A stretch of DNA of 7,557 nt from Bifidobacteriaceae bacterium (GCA_031265345.1 JAISCU010000185.1:1-7557); one strand, 5' to 3'; positions 1 through 6,093 are shown, counted from the stretch's first letter. The notes: generated by a model not told the origin, from the sequence alone. Translations and numbers: made by a program.

Positions 1-456
1 CGACCGCACCTTCTGCTCCTCGGCCAGCCGGGCCGCCAACGCCGCCAGCCGGGCGGCCCTGGCCTGGTGGGACCGCGCCAGGCGGGTCTCCTCCTGCGCC
101 GCGTCCAACAACCCCCGGATCGACGTTCCCGCCCCGGTCACCGAGGCGTCCCCGACGGCGCCCAGCGACCCCCGCACCGACGACCCTTCGACGCCCTCCG
201 CGGACGGGTCCTCCAGGGTGGTGTCCGCGGGGGGCCGGGGCACCTCGGCCGCCGACGGACCCTGCGGACCCCGCGCCGACACAACCGCGGCGGCGGAGCC
301 CATGGACGGGGCGCAGTGGGCCGCTCCGCGGCGCTCGTCCGCGGCGGCTCCGCGCGACAGGGGGCCCCGCGCCTCTTCCGGGCAACCAGGGGACGGCGCG
401 CCGACTGGCCGCCCGGCCCTCTCGTCGACCGTCCCGAACTCGTTGTCCGCGTCCAT
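1..456 (-). CDS. Partial hypothetical protein, possible DUF222/HNH-endonuclease N-terminus
   Basis: An open frame of exactly 152 codons runs from an ATG at 456 to the left edge with no stop, so only the N-terminus is visible. Residues 1-115 are low complexity (Ala, Gly, Pro, Ser, Glu) with no recognisable domain. From about residue 116 the protein turns into a charged, Ala/Arg/Glu-rich helix, including LLDAAQEETRLARS and then LAALAARLAEEQ. Such a start is common in actinobacterial DUF222/13E12-type proteins, which carry a C-terminal HNH nuclease domain, but no HNH residues lie inside the window, so this assignment is a guess. The start is supported by a promoter whose -10 box sits six bases upstream of the ATG. 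Reading frames on the opposite strand here look like shadows. Confidence 0.5.
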   Translation of the reverse strand, partial: MDADNEFGTVDERAGRPVGAPSPGCPEEARGPLSRGAAADERRGAAHCAPSMGSAAAVVSARGPQGPSAAEVPRPPADTTLEDPSAEGVEGSSVRGSLGAVGDASVTGAGTSIRGLLDAAQEETRLARSHQARAARLAALAARLAEEQKVRS

Positions 457-462
457 CTACCT

Positions 463-491
463 ATCATACGCCCGTAGTTCACTAATCGCAA
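463..491 (-). promoter_or_regulatory. Sigma70-type promoter giving a leaderless transcript
   Basis: On the minus strand TTGCGA (486-491) and TATGAT (463-468) are separated by exactly 17 bases. The -10 matches TATAAT at five of six positions and the -35 matches TTGACA at four of six. Only six bases separate the -10 from the ATG at 456, so transcription should begin at or beside the start codon. That arrangement is common for leaderless mRNAs in actinobacteria. It decides the start of the left-edge gene. Confidence 0.65.
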
Positions 492-532
492 TGGAAGAAA
501 CAAAATGCGCGTAGAATGCTATGTTATGTCCG

Positions 533-577
533 TTCGGGAACACGGGTTGGCGTCTGACGCCAACCCGTGTTCCCGAA
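533..577. repeat. Perfect 21-bp inverted repeat with 3-nt loop
   Basis: The arm at 533-553 (TTCGGGAACACGGGTTGGCG plus T) is perfectly complementary to 557-577, with a CTG loop at 554-556. There is no T-run on either side, so it does not look like an intrinsic terminator. It sits about 40 bp behind the promoter of the left-edge gene. It could be a REP-like palindrome, a mobile-element remnant or a protein-binding site; the sequence does not decide between these. Confidence 0.9.
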
Positions 578-622
578 AGCCCCGCACCCACGATCCGGGC
601 CGAGAGCCAGCCGCTCCGGCCA

Positions 623-655
623 TTGGGGCCGGGCCCCGGCCACGGTCGGCCCCAA
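623..655. repeat. 9-bp inverted repeat, GC-rich hairpin
   Basis: TTGGGGCCG (623-631) pairs with CGGCCCCAA (647-655) around a 15-nt loop that itself contains GGCC repeats. A short GGGG-CA-CCCC palindrome follows at 660-669. No coding signal was found here. In GC-rich DNA a hairpin of this size may arise by chance, but it belongs to a dense series of stronger ones. Confidence 0.55.
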
Positions 656-696
656 AAGGGGGGCACCCCATTTCACGTCTTGCTCGAACCGATCAC

Positions 697-720
697 GGGA
701 GAGGGGCTGCTCCCTTTCCC
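697..720. repeat. 10-bp hairpin, purine/pyrimidine arms
   Basis: GGGAGAGGGG (697-706) pairs with TCCCTTTCCC (711-720) across a CTGC loop, with two G-T wobbles. As RNA on the plus strand the wobbles would be G-U pairs. As DNA this is an imperfect palindrome. No U-tract follows. Confidence 0.5.
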
Positions 721-755
721 TGCATCCTGGCTGGACGAAGCCTTGACCCGGCGGG

Positions 756-810
756 TGTCCGCAACTGGCTTCAATTGGCCGCGGGACCGAGTTCCAGCCA
801 TTTGTGGACA
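756..810. repeat. 55-nt palindromic repeat, copy R1
   Basis: This 55-nt unit starts TGTCCGCAACTGGCTTCAAT and ends CCAGCCATTTGTGGACA. It folds end to end: nine outer pairs (one is G-T), a mismatch, five pairs, a two-by-two internal loop, four pairs (one G-T), then GG/CC and CC/GG pairs closing a three-base loop. A second copy, R2, lies at 892-946 in the same orientation and is identical at 52 of 55 positions. It fits a REP- or MITE-like unit or a structured RNA segment. It is not a CRISPR, since only two copies exist. Confidence 0.85.
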
Positions 811-853
811 GACACGCCCGATGACGCCCGGTCGGCCACCAGCGTTTGCGCAG

Positions 854-870
854 GCCGCCGGGTCGGCGGC
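854..870. repeat. Small GC hairpin between R1 and R2
   Basis: GCCGCC (854-859) pairs with GGCGGC (865-870) around a five-base loop. It lies in the 81-bp spacer between the two 55-nt repeats. It may be a chance structure at this base composition. Confidence 0.35.
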
Positions 871-891
871 ATCGGCGCCCCTCTCCGGCGA

Positions 892-946
892 TGTCCGCAA
901 CTGGCTTCAATTGGCGGCGCGACCGAGTTCCAGCCATTTGCGGACA
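892..946. repeat. 55-nt palindromic repeat, copy R2
   Basis: This is the second copy of the 756-810 unit, starting 136 bp after it in the same orientation. It differs at unit positions 25 (C to G), 29 (G to C) and 50 (T to C). Positions 25 and 29 pair with each other at the hairpin tip, so together they swap a C-G pair for a G-C pair. Position 50 pairs with G6 and turns a G-T wobble into G-C. All three changes keep or improve the fold. Confidence 0.85.
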
Positions 947-1078
947 ACCCGGAACGGTCCTCAACTGCTCCCGGGCCGACAACGGCCAGACCGGTCGGGA
1001 CCCGGCAGGGCCGCCCGGCGGCATCGCACATCCCGAAGTTGGAAACAACCTTGCGACAGACCGGCGTCCCGCGGGCCG

Positions 1079-1113
1079 GAACCAGAAATGGGGACTGTCC
1101 CCAACCCTGGTTC
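1079..1113. repeat. Inverted repeat, two 7-bp stems around a single base
   Basis: GAACCAG (1079-1085) pairs with CTGGTTC (1107-1113), and TGGGGAC (1089-1095) pairs with GTCCCCA (1097-1103). A three-by-three internal loop separates the stems and a single T is at the centre. The core GGGGACTGTCCCC is a near-perfect palindrome. It is the last strong hairpin of the non-coding region at about 500-1128 and ends 15 bp before the candidate GTG start at 1129. It could be an operator, or the edge of a repeat element. Confidence 0.8.
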
Positions 1114-1128
1114 GGACGGGCAGCACAC

Positions 1129-1350
1129 GTGACGCACCAATCCGGGTTCGTGATGTTGCGTGACTTCCAGCCGCACACTATGAGCGAAATCATCGCCCAC
1201 TTCGCAGACGGCGCCCACGACGACGAACTTGAGCAGGCCCACTTCTGCGCGCCGGAGATTCGCGGCACCATCAGGGACGATGACGTGTTCTATGTGATGC
1301 CCGACTGCGATTACGACGGCGATCTAGAAGCCGAAGAGTTCGCCCAGTGA
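1129..1350 (+). CDS. Small acidic hypothetical protein, start uncertain
   Basis: From a GTG at 1129 this frame gives 73 residues. Other possible starts are ATG at 1153 and ATG at 1180, the latter giving a 56-residue protein beginning MSEIIAHFADGAHDDEL. About four fifths of codons end in G or C and the composition is protein-like, unlike the hairpin field just upstream, although the same frame stays open back to 505. The protein is strongly acidic (DDELEQ, RDDDVF, DCDYDGDLEAEEF) with two cysteines and no membrane segment. I do not recognise the family. None of the three starts has a good ribosome binding site; the GTG has only a weak GGACGGG about 10 bases upstream. It may be a real small gene or a piece of a decayed one, since gene-like sequence continues in the same frame past the stop. 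Confidence 0.4.
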   Translation: MTHQSGFVMLRDFQPHTMSEIIAHFADGAHDDELEQAHFCAPEIRGTIRDDDVFYVMPDCDYDGDLEAEEFAQ

Positions 1351-1516
1351 CACGGCCTCGCCCTCGACAACGCCCTGCTCGGCCAACTGCTGGGCGAGGT
1401 TCTTGGCGTCACGCGGTACCAGCGCCCCGACGCGACCGGCGAGGACAGGTTGGCGGCCTGGAACTATTGCCTTGAGAACGACCGCCTTCAGGGAGTACGC
1501 GGCACCGAAAGACTGA
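1351..1516. other. Gene-like sequence without a start codon, possible remnant
   Basis: Two frames look protein-like here. On the plus strand, in frame with the ORF ending at 1350, about 57 codons read without a stop (HGLALDNALLGQLLGEVLGV, then TRYQRPDATGEDRLAAW) and have no ATG or GTG. The first possible start is TTG at 1450. On the minus strand a frame ending at TAG (1324-1326) reads ALVPRDAKNLAQQLAEQGVV then EGEAVSLGELFGF. It has no plausible start either, and upstream it runs into the TraX gene in another frame. Codon statistics by eye do not separate the strands. A degraded gene fragment is the simplest reading. Confidence 0.3.
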
Positions 1517-2299
1517 TCAGGGGGCCAGCACCCGGCCCACCGCGACCGCCAGCAGGCCGACCGGGTAGAGAGCGTAAAACATCATCTTCTCGGCCGGGAC
1601 ACGCATGCCCTCCTGGCCGTTGCGATAATGCAGGATCGCGAAGCCGAAGGCCGGGAAGACCAGCGCCAAAGCCCCGATGGTGCCGCCCACCAGCATCATG
1701 GTGTTCTCGCGGCCGTCCAGGAAGTAGAAGACCAAGGCGAACACCAGGAGCAGCACGCCGCACGGCATCAGGTCTAGGCGCAGGGCCACGTTGAACATGA
1801 GCAGCGCCGCGCTGGCGGTGAGGACGGCGATCACTGTCAACAGGGTGCGGCCCGCGAGCGCGCGGCGACGGATGGCCTCCAGATAGGCCAGGACCCCCAA
1901 GGCGACCAGGACGGCGAAGACCGGGTTCTGGGAGGACCAGTCCAATGGCCGCCCGCTGGACGCCAGATCGTAGGGGACCTCGGCCACCACCGCCAATACC
2001 GTCAGCCGCGAGGCGTACCGCCCCACCGAGCGGGTGTGCCTGAACCCGGTGTAGACCAGCCAGGAGTAGAGAGGCAACGCCGCCCAGCCCAGAGCCTCCA
2101 AGACCACTGCGATGGTGAGCTGGCTCAGGTCGGCATCGGCGGCGACGGACGGCAGCCCCTTCACCACGACTGCCGTGCCTGCCGCCGAGCCCAGCACCAG
2201 GACCAGGCCCACCACTTTCAGGCGGCGGTTGGAAAGGCCGCGGCGGCGACCGCCCCCCTCCGGCCGCCGCCCAGCGGAAACCTCTCGCCCAGATGCCAA
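1517..2299 (-). CDS. TraX-family integral membrane protein
   Basis: This is a 260-residue multi-pass membrane protein. Residues 1-26 are a basic, Arg/Gly-rich cytoplasmic tail, and hydrophobic segments follow from about residue 27. The TraX-family pattern is visible: PLYSWLVYTGFRHTR (76-90), then a Tyr/Arg-Leu pair, EVPYDL (107-112), a QN pair (124-125), and near the end EKMMFYALYP (237-246). The founding member, F-plasmid TraX, acetylates pilin. Chromosomal members have no settled role, and I assign none here. The TTG start at 2299 has AAGGG five bases upstream and lies one base beyond the malG stop, so translation is probably coupled to malG. A start at a later GTG near residue 29 is possible but has no good ribosome binding site. 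It is the last gene of the mal operon, and no clear terminator follows it. Confidence 0.8.
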   Translation of the reverse strand: MASGREVSAGRRPEGGGRRRGLSNRRLKVVGLVLVLGSAAGTAVVVKGLPSVAADADLSQLTIAVVLEALGWAALPLYSWLVYTGFRHTRSVGRYASRLTVLAVVAEVPYDLASSGRPLDWSSQNPVFAVLVALGVLAYLEAIRRRALAGRTLLTVIAVLTASAALLMFNVALRLDLMPCGVLLLVFALVFYFLDGRENTMMLVGGTIGALALVFPAFGFAILHYRNGQEGMRVPAEKMMFYALYPVGLLAVAVGRVLAP

Positions 2300-2300
2300 T

Positions 2301-3215
2301 TCAGCCCTTGACGGCGCCGGACATCGACGTGGTGTAGAACCGCTGCATCACGATGAACAGGATCGCGATCGGGATCGACACGCACACTGCCCCGGCCGCG
2401 AAACGGGCGAACCAGGTCGAGATGTACTCCTTCTGCAGCATGTTCCACAGGCCCAACGCCACCGTGTAGTTCTCCTGGGTCCGGCAGATCGCCTTCGCCA
2501 GCACGAAGTCCAGCCACGGCGTCAGGAACCCGATGATGGCCTGGTAGACGATCATCGGCTTGGTGACCGGCAGGATGATCTTCGCGAAGACTTGCCAGCG
2601 GGTGCAGCCGTCCAGGATGGCGGCCTCGTCCAGCGAGAAGGGGATGGTGTCCATGAACCCCTTCATGACGTAGAAGGCCGCGCCCGACCCGGCCGAATAG
2701 ACGATGATCAGCGCTATGACTGTCGAGGTGGTCCCCTCCGTCAGCCCCATCGCTTTGAGGATGAAGTAGATCGCGACCACCGACATGATGCCGGGGAACA
2801 TTCCCAGGATCAGGGCGGTGTTCATGAACGGCTTGCGGAAGCGGAACCGCAGACGGCTCATGCAATACGCCACCGACAACACGAAGAACACGCTGATGGC
2901 GCACACGAAGATGGCGATGATCAGCGTGCGCGCGAACATGGCGCCGAAGTTCATCACGTCTGTCTCGGTGAACAGCTTCTGATAGTTGGACAGCGTGTAT
3001 TCCTTGGGGAAGAACGTGGTCTGGTAGGGAGCGGTGTTCTTGTTGAAGCTCTCCATCAGCACCCACGCGATGGGGACCAGCCAGATCACGGCCATCACGC
3101 CTAAGAAGACGTGGCTGGCCACATCTCCCGCGATGCGCCGGGCCTTCATGCCGCCCTCGGGGACGGGCCCCTCGACCAGGTCTTCCACCGACAATTCTTG
3201 GGGAACGGCGCTCAT
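2301..3215 (-). CDS. malG: Maltose/maltodextrin ABC transporter permease MalG
   Basis: This 304-residue inner-membrane permease would pair with MalF to form the channel of a carbohydrate ABC importer of the MalFGK2 type. After a short cytoplasmic N-terminus there is a first membrane helix (about 36-56), an external loop, and the helices of the permease core. The EAA loop that docks the ATPase is at 197-216, reading EAAILDG and ending in the conserved LP. The C-terminus SGAVKG resembles the GGVKG end of E. coli MalG, and the length is normal. The ATG at 3215 has AGGAGG about 10 bases upstream. Its A is also the last base of the malF TGA, a one-base overlap that implies translational coupling. 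A longer in-frame extension to 3533 overlaps malF and lacks permease features, so it is not the start. Confidence 0.93.
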   Translation of the reverse strand: MSAVPQELSVEDLVEGPVPEGGMKARRIAGDVASHVFLGVMAVIWLVPIAWVLMESFNKNTAPYQTTFFPKEYTLSNYQKLFTETDVMNFGAMFARTLIIAIFVCAISVFFVLSVAYCMSRLRFRFRKPFMNTALILGMFPGIMSVVAIYFILKAMGLTEGTTSTVIALIIVYSAGSGAAFYVMKGFMDTIPFSLDEAAILDGCTRWQVFAKIILPVTKPMIVYQAIIGFLTPWLDFVLAKAICRTQENYTVALGLWNMLQKEYISTWFARFAAGAVCVSIPIAILFIVMQRFYTTSMSGAVKG

Positions 3216-4642
3216 CAGCGGAATCCCTCCTCGTTCTTGTAGGAACCACTGCTGCGGTAGGTGATCAGCGACACCGCCGCCAGCACCACGAACGTGAGGA
3301 TGCCGATCACAGCGCCCACGTTGTAGTTGCCCTTGTCCACCGTCAGCTTGTAGAGCCAGGTGATGAGCAGGTCGGTCTTGCCGGCCGAGTCGCCGACGGA
3401 GGTCGGATCCCCGTTCGACAGCAGGTAGATGACGTTGAAGTTGTTCACGTTCGCTGTGAAAGTGGTGATCAGGTACGGCGTCATGACGAACAGGATGTAC
3501 GGCATGGTGACGTAGCGGTAGCGCTGCCACCAACTGGCGCCGTCGATCTTGGCCGCCTCATGGGTCTCCGCCGGGATGTTCTGGAGGATGCCCGTGACTT
3601 GCATGATGGTGTACGGGATGCCGACCCACAGGTTCACCACGATGACCGTGGCCCGCGCCCACCAGGCGTTGGTGAAGAACGGGAGCGACTCGTCGATCCA
3701 GCCCCAGCCTTTCAACATCTGGTTGACTATGCCCTGGTCTTGCAGCATCGAGTTGATGACCAGCAACGACACGAACTGCGGCACCGCTATCGACATGGAG
3801 AAGCAGGCCCGCCAGAAGCTCTTGAACCGGGTTCCGACCCTCAGGATGATCATGGCCATGAACATGCCGAAGAAGAAGTTGAGGAAGGTCGCGAAGAAGG
3901 CCCAGCAGATGGTCCAGATCAGCACCGAGACGAAGAGCTTGACGTTCACGCCCAGGTCGGCGGACCCCTGCGAGCTCAGCACGGTAGCGAAATTCTTCAG
4001 GCCCACCCAGTTGAACGCCACCGGGTGGTTCTTGTCGAAACTGGTGAACGCCATCGAGATCATGAAGATCAGCGGCAGCACGGTGAACACCGCCAGCCCG
4101 GCTGTCGGCAGGGCCATCAGCGAGCTGTAGATGCGTCCGTCCACGAGCGACTTGAGATCTTCCCCGATGGAAGGCGCCCGGCCCTTGGTGCGAGCCAGAA
4201 CCTCGGCCTGGTAGGCGCTCCTGACCGCCGCCCTCCAGAACAGGACGAAGACCGCCACCACGCCGATCCAGGCCACTCCGAACAGCAGCACCCGCACGGA
4301 GTTGGTCGGGTTGACGTTGACGTACTCGCCGTCCACCCAGTCCTGTTTGGCCTCGGTGACCGGCGCCAGGTTGCCCAAGGCGGCGATGGAACTGATGCCG
4401 GCCGTCACCAGCAACCAGATGAACAGGGCCTCGCCCGCCAGGAAGAGGCAGCCCTTCACGACCTGTTTGCGGGCGAAGTTCCCAAGGCCCATCACCAGCG
4501 CGGAGCCCTTGGTGAAAATGTCCCCTTGGGTCAACGCCGCCCCCAGGGAATATGGTGACTTCGGTACTGAATCGGGCGAAGGCTTCTTCGGCTTCGACGG
4601 TGCGCGCTTCTTCGCCGCGACCGGAGCCGGTGCGCTTGTCAC
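3215..4642 (-). CDS. malF: Maltose/maltodextrin ABC transporter permease MalF
   Basis: This 475-residue permease is the partner of MalG. The GTG start at 4642 is chosen because AAAGGAGG lies eight bases upstream; an in-frame ATG at 4744 would swallow that site and the intercistronic hairpin. Residues 1-40 are a Lys/Pro/Ser-rich cytoplasmic tail. Two N-terminal membrane helices (about 64-82 and 117-136) are separated by a hydrophilic loop with the WVDGEYVNVNP stretch. The permease core begins near residue 174. The EAA loop is at 362-381 (EAAKIDGASWWQRYRYVTMP). It has extra N-terminal helices like E. coli MalF (514 residues) but lacks a comparably large second external domain. It sits between malE and malG in the usual order. 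Confidence 0.92.
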   Translation of the reverse strand: MTSAPAPVAAKKRAPSKPKKPSPDSVPKSPYSLGAALTQGDIFTKGSALVMGLGNFARKQVVKGCLFLAGEALFIWLLVTAGISSIAALGNLAPVTEAKQDWVDGEYVNVNPTNSVRVLLFGVAWIGVVAVFVLFWRAAVRSAYQAEVLARTKGRAPSIGEDLKSLVDGRIYSSLMALPTAGLAVFTVLPLIFMISMAFTSFDKNHPVAFNWVGLKNFATVLSSQGSADLGVNVKLFVSVLIWTICWAFFATFLNFFFGMFMAMIILRVGTRFKSFWRACFSMSIAVPQFVSLLVINSMLQDQGIVNQMLKGWGWIDESLPFFTNAWWARATVIVVNLWVGIPYTIMQVTGILQNIPAETHEAAKIDGASWWQRYRYVTMPYILFVMTPYLITTFTANVNNFNVIYLLSNGDPTSVGDSAGKTDLLITWLYKLTVDKGNYNVGAVIGILTFVVLAAVSLITYRSSGSYKNEEGFR

Positions 4643-4698
4643 GATCTCAACCTCCTTTAGTTGTGCTCGGGGCGCCTGGACGGCCGGGGGAACGCGGC

Positions 4699-4745
4699 GG
4701 CACCGCCGTGGCCGGGGTCCCCCAAGACCTGGCCACGACGGCACC
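4699..4745 (-). promoter_or_regulatory. Intercistronic stem-loop between malE and malF
   Basis: In the minus-strand transcript, GGTGCCGTCGTGGCC (from 4745) pairs over 15 positions with GGCCACGGCGGTGCC (ending 4699), with a few G-U pairs. Inside the loop a further GGTC/GACC stem closes on six bases. It lies in the 147-bp gap 44 bases after the malE stop and 40 bases before the malF ribosome binding site. There is no U-tract, so it is unlikely to be a full terminator. By analogy with the REP hairpins after E. coli malE, it probably protects malE mRNA or trims expression of the downstream permeases. Confidence 0.7.
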
Positions 4746-4789
4746 GCTACCCAATTCTCCCGCCGCTCGACGCGAACGGATTTGGGACT

Positions 4790-6019
4790 CTAGCCGCCCA
4801 TGGCGGTGTTCCAGGCCGCGGTCTTCTCAGCGGCGTTCGCGGCGGTGATCTCCTTCGACAGCAGCGACTTGCCGAAGCTCTTAGTCGGGTCCCAGAACTG
4901 TTGCATCGCGGGGACCGTGGGCTGGAGCACCGACGTGTTGGCGACGGTGTCGAGCTGCGCGATCGCCACCGGGTCGGCCGAGACCTCGGCGTCCGAAGCC
5001 AGCGAGGAGTCGGTCGGGATGATGCCGCGCATCGCGAAGTGGGCCTGCTGAGCCTCCGTCGAGCCGAGGAAGGCCGCGAAAGCCGCCGCCGCCTTGGCGT
5101 TGGAGGCGTTCGGGTTGAAGGCGATGGCCTTGGACCCGGCGAAGGACTTCATCTGGACTTCCTTGCCGTTCAGCGTGAATGTCGGAAGCTGCGCGGCGCC
5201 GTAGTTGTCGCCCAGCGCCTCGGCGACTGCCGCAGCGTTCCATGAGCCCGAGAACATGGCGTTGATAGTTCCGTTCTGAACGCCTGCCAGTCCCGCGCCG
5301 TCAACATCGTCAGTGAAATTCGGGTTCGCGACCAGCGCGGTTAGATAGGTCGTGACGTCGTCGGCCTTGGCGCCGCCGAAGTCGACTCCGGCCGCCTCGT
5401 CGTTGCCGTCCGGTCCGAACAGGGTGCAGCCGTTGCCCATGTAGAAGGCCGGCAGGTACCAAGAGTCGTCTATCGGGAAGGCGACCTTGCCCTTCGCCAG
5501 CATCGCGTCGAAACTCTTGATGTCGTCATCGGTGAAGACCGACTTGTCGTAGTACATGAACCAGGTGTTGCCGGTGAAGGGCACGCCGTAGAGTTCGCCG
5601 TCAGAGCCCGTGACAGAGTTGATCATGATGTCGTTGTTCTGCCCCTCGACTTGTGTCTGCGACTCGGGCGGCAGCTTGCCGATGGCGTTGGCCTGCACCA
5701 GCCCGCCCAACTGATCGTTGGCGAACATGTAGACGTCCGCCGCCGCCTCAGGGTCTTGGTTGACGGTGGTGACCGCCTCGCCCTCCGACACGACCGAGTT
5801 CTTCCAAGTGATCTTCCACTCGGGGTGCGCTTTCTCGAACGCGGCTTCCTGGGTCGGCAGCCACGAGGACGAGTCGACCTGGTCCTCCTTCGGACCCCAC
5901 ACGGTCAGTGTCAGGTTCTCGGTGTCGCCGCCGCCGCTCTTGCCGTCATCGCCTCCGCAAGCCGCCAGACCCACGGTCAGCCCAATCGCCATCGCGGCCA
6001 TCGCTGCTAGACGTTTCAT
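4790..6019 (-). CDS. malE: Maltose/maltodextrin-binding lipoprotein MalE
   Basis: This 409-residue extracellular solute-binding protein captures maltose or maltodextrin and delivers it to MalFG. A lipoprotein signal peptide runs from MKRLAAMAAMAIGL to the lipobox LAAC, with the lipidated cysteine at residue 21, followed by a Gly/Asp/Ser linker. The mature domain opens with LTLTVWGPKED and carries the MalE-type PEAAADVYMFANDQLGGL stretch, both typical of cluster 1 sugar-binding proteins. The ATG at 6019 has GGAGG four bases upstream, and an in-frame extension to 6109 would precede the signal peptide, so it is rejected. It is the first gene of the operon and has the long control region upstream. 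The specific sugar is inferred from family resemblance; a related oligosaccharide is possible. Confidence 0.93.
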   Translation of the reverse strand: MKRLAAMAAMAIGLTVGLAACGGDDGKSGGGDTENLTLTVWGPKEDQVDSSSWLPTQEAAFEKAHPEWKITWKNSVVSEGEAVTTVNQDPEAAADVYMFANDQLGGLVQANAIGKLPPESQTQVEGQNNDIMINSVTGSDGELYGVPFTGNTWFMYYDKSVFTDDDIKSFDAMLAKGKVAFPIDDSWYLPAFYMGNGCTLFGPDGNDEAAGVDFGGAKADDVTTYLTALVANPNFTDDVDGAGLAGVQNGTINAMFSGSWNAAAVAEALGDNYGAAQLPTFTLNGKEVQMKSFAGSKAIAFNPNASNAKAAAAFAAFLGSTEAQQAHFAMRGIIPTDSSLASDAEVSADPVAIAQLDTVANTSVLQPTVPAMQQFWDPTKSFGKSLLSKEITAANAAEKTAAWNTAMGG

Positions 6020-6071
6020 TTTGCCTCCATTGCTATTTGACCTCCGCGGGTACCGGGGGGCATCCGCGGTG

Positions 6072-6093
6072 ACGGTTGTCAAGGAGCAACCGT
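6072..6093. promoter_or_regulatory. 7-bp inverted repeat overlapping a TTGACA hexamer
   Basis: ACGGTTG (6072-6078) and CAACCGT (6087-6093) form a perfect inverted repeat with an 8-base spacer, 53 bases upstream of the malE start. On the minus strand a consensus TTGACA (6077-6082) overlaps it, but no acceptable -10 box lies 16-19 bases downstream. It could be a repressor site or a small hairpin in the leader. A promoter using this -35 is not supported. Confidence 0.4.

Noticed and set aside
756..946. A CRISPR array made of the repeated 55-nt units.
   Set aside because: There are only two copies, the unit is too long, the spacer is 81 bp, and no cas gene is in view.
505..1128. A long open frame on the plus strand leading into the small ORF, and a long minus-strand frame at 524-1126.
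   Set aside because: Both run straight through the palindromes and both copies of the 55-nt repeat, have protein-unlike composition (Pro/Arg/Gly), and lack ribosome binding sites. Stops are rare by chance at this GC content.
3216..3533. An N-terminal extension of MalG by 106 residues.
   Set aside because: The extension is an Arg/His-rich shadow of malF. The ATG at 3215 has a strong ribosome binding site and the normal one-base overlap with the malF stop.
3549..4558. Long plus-strand open frames opposite malF.
   Set aside because: They are antisense shadows of a well-supported permease, with no ribosome binding sites or recognisable protein features.
4643..4744. An N-terminal extension of MalF from an ATG at 4744.
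   Set aside because: It would translate through the hairpin and the AAAGGAGG site. The GTG at 4642 has ideal spacing to that site.
6077..6082. A malE promoter using the TTGACA hexamer on the minus strand.
   Set aside because: At 16-19 bp spacing the -10 position is a C-rich run with no resemblance to TATAAT.
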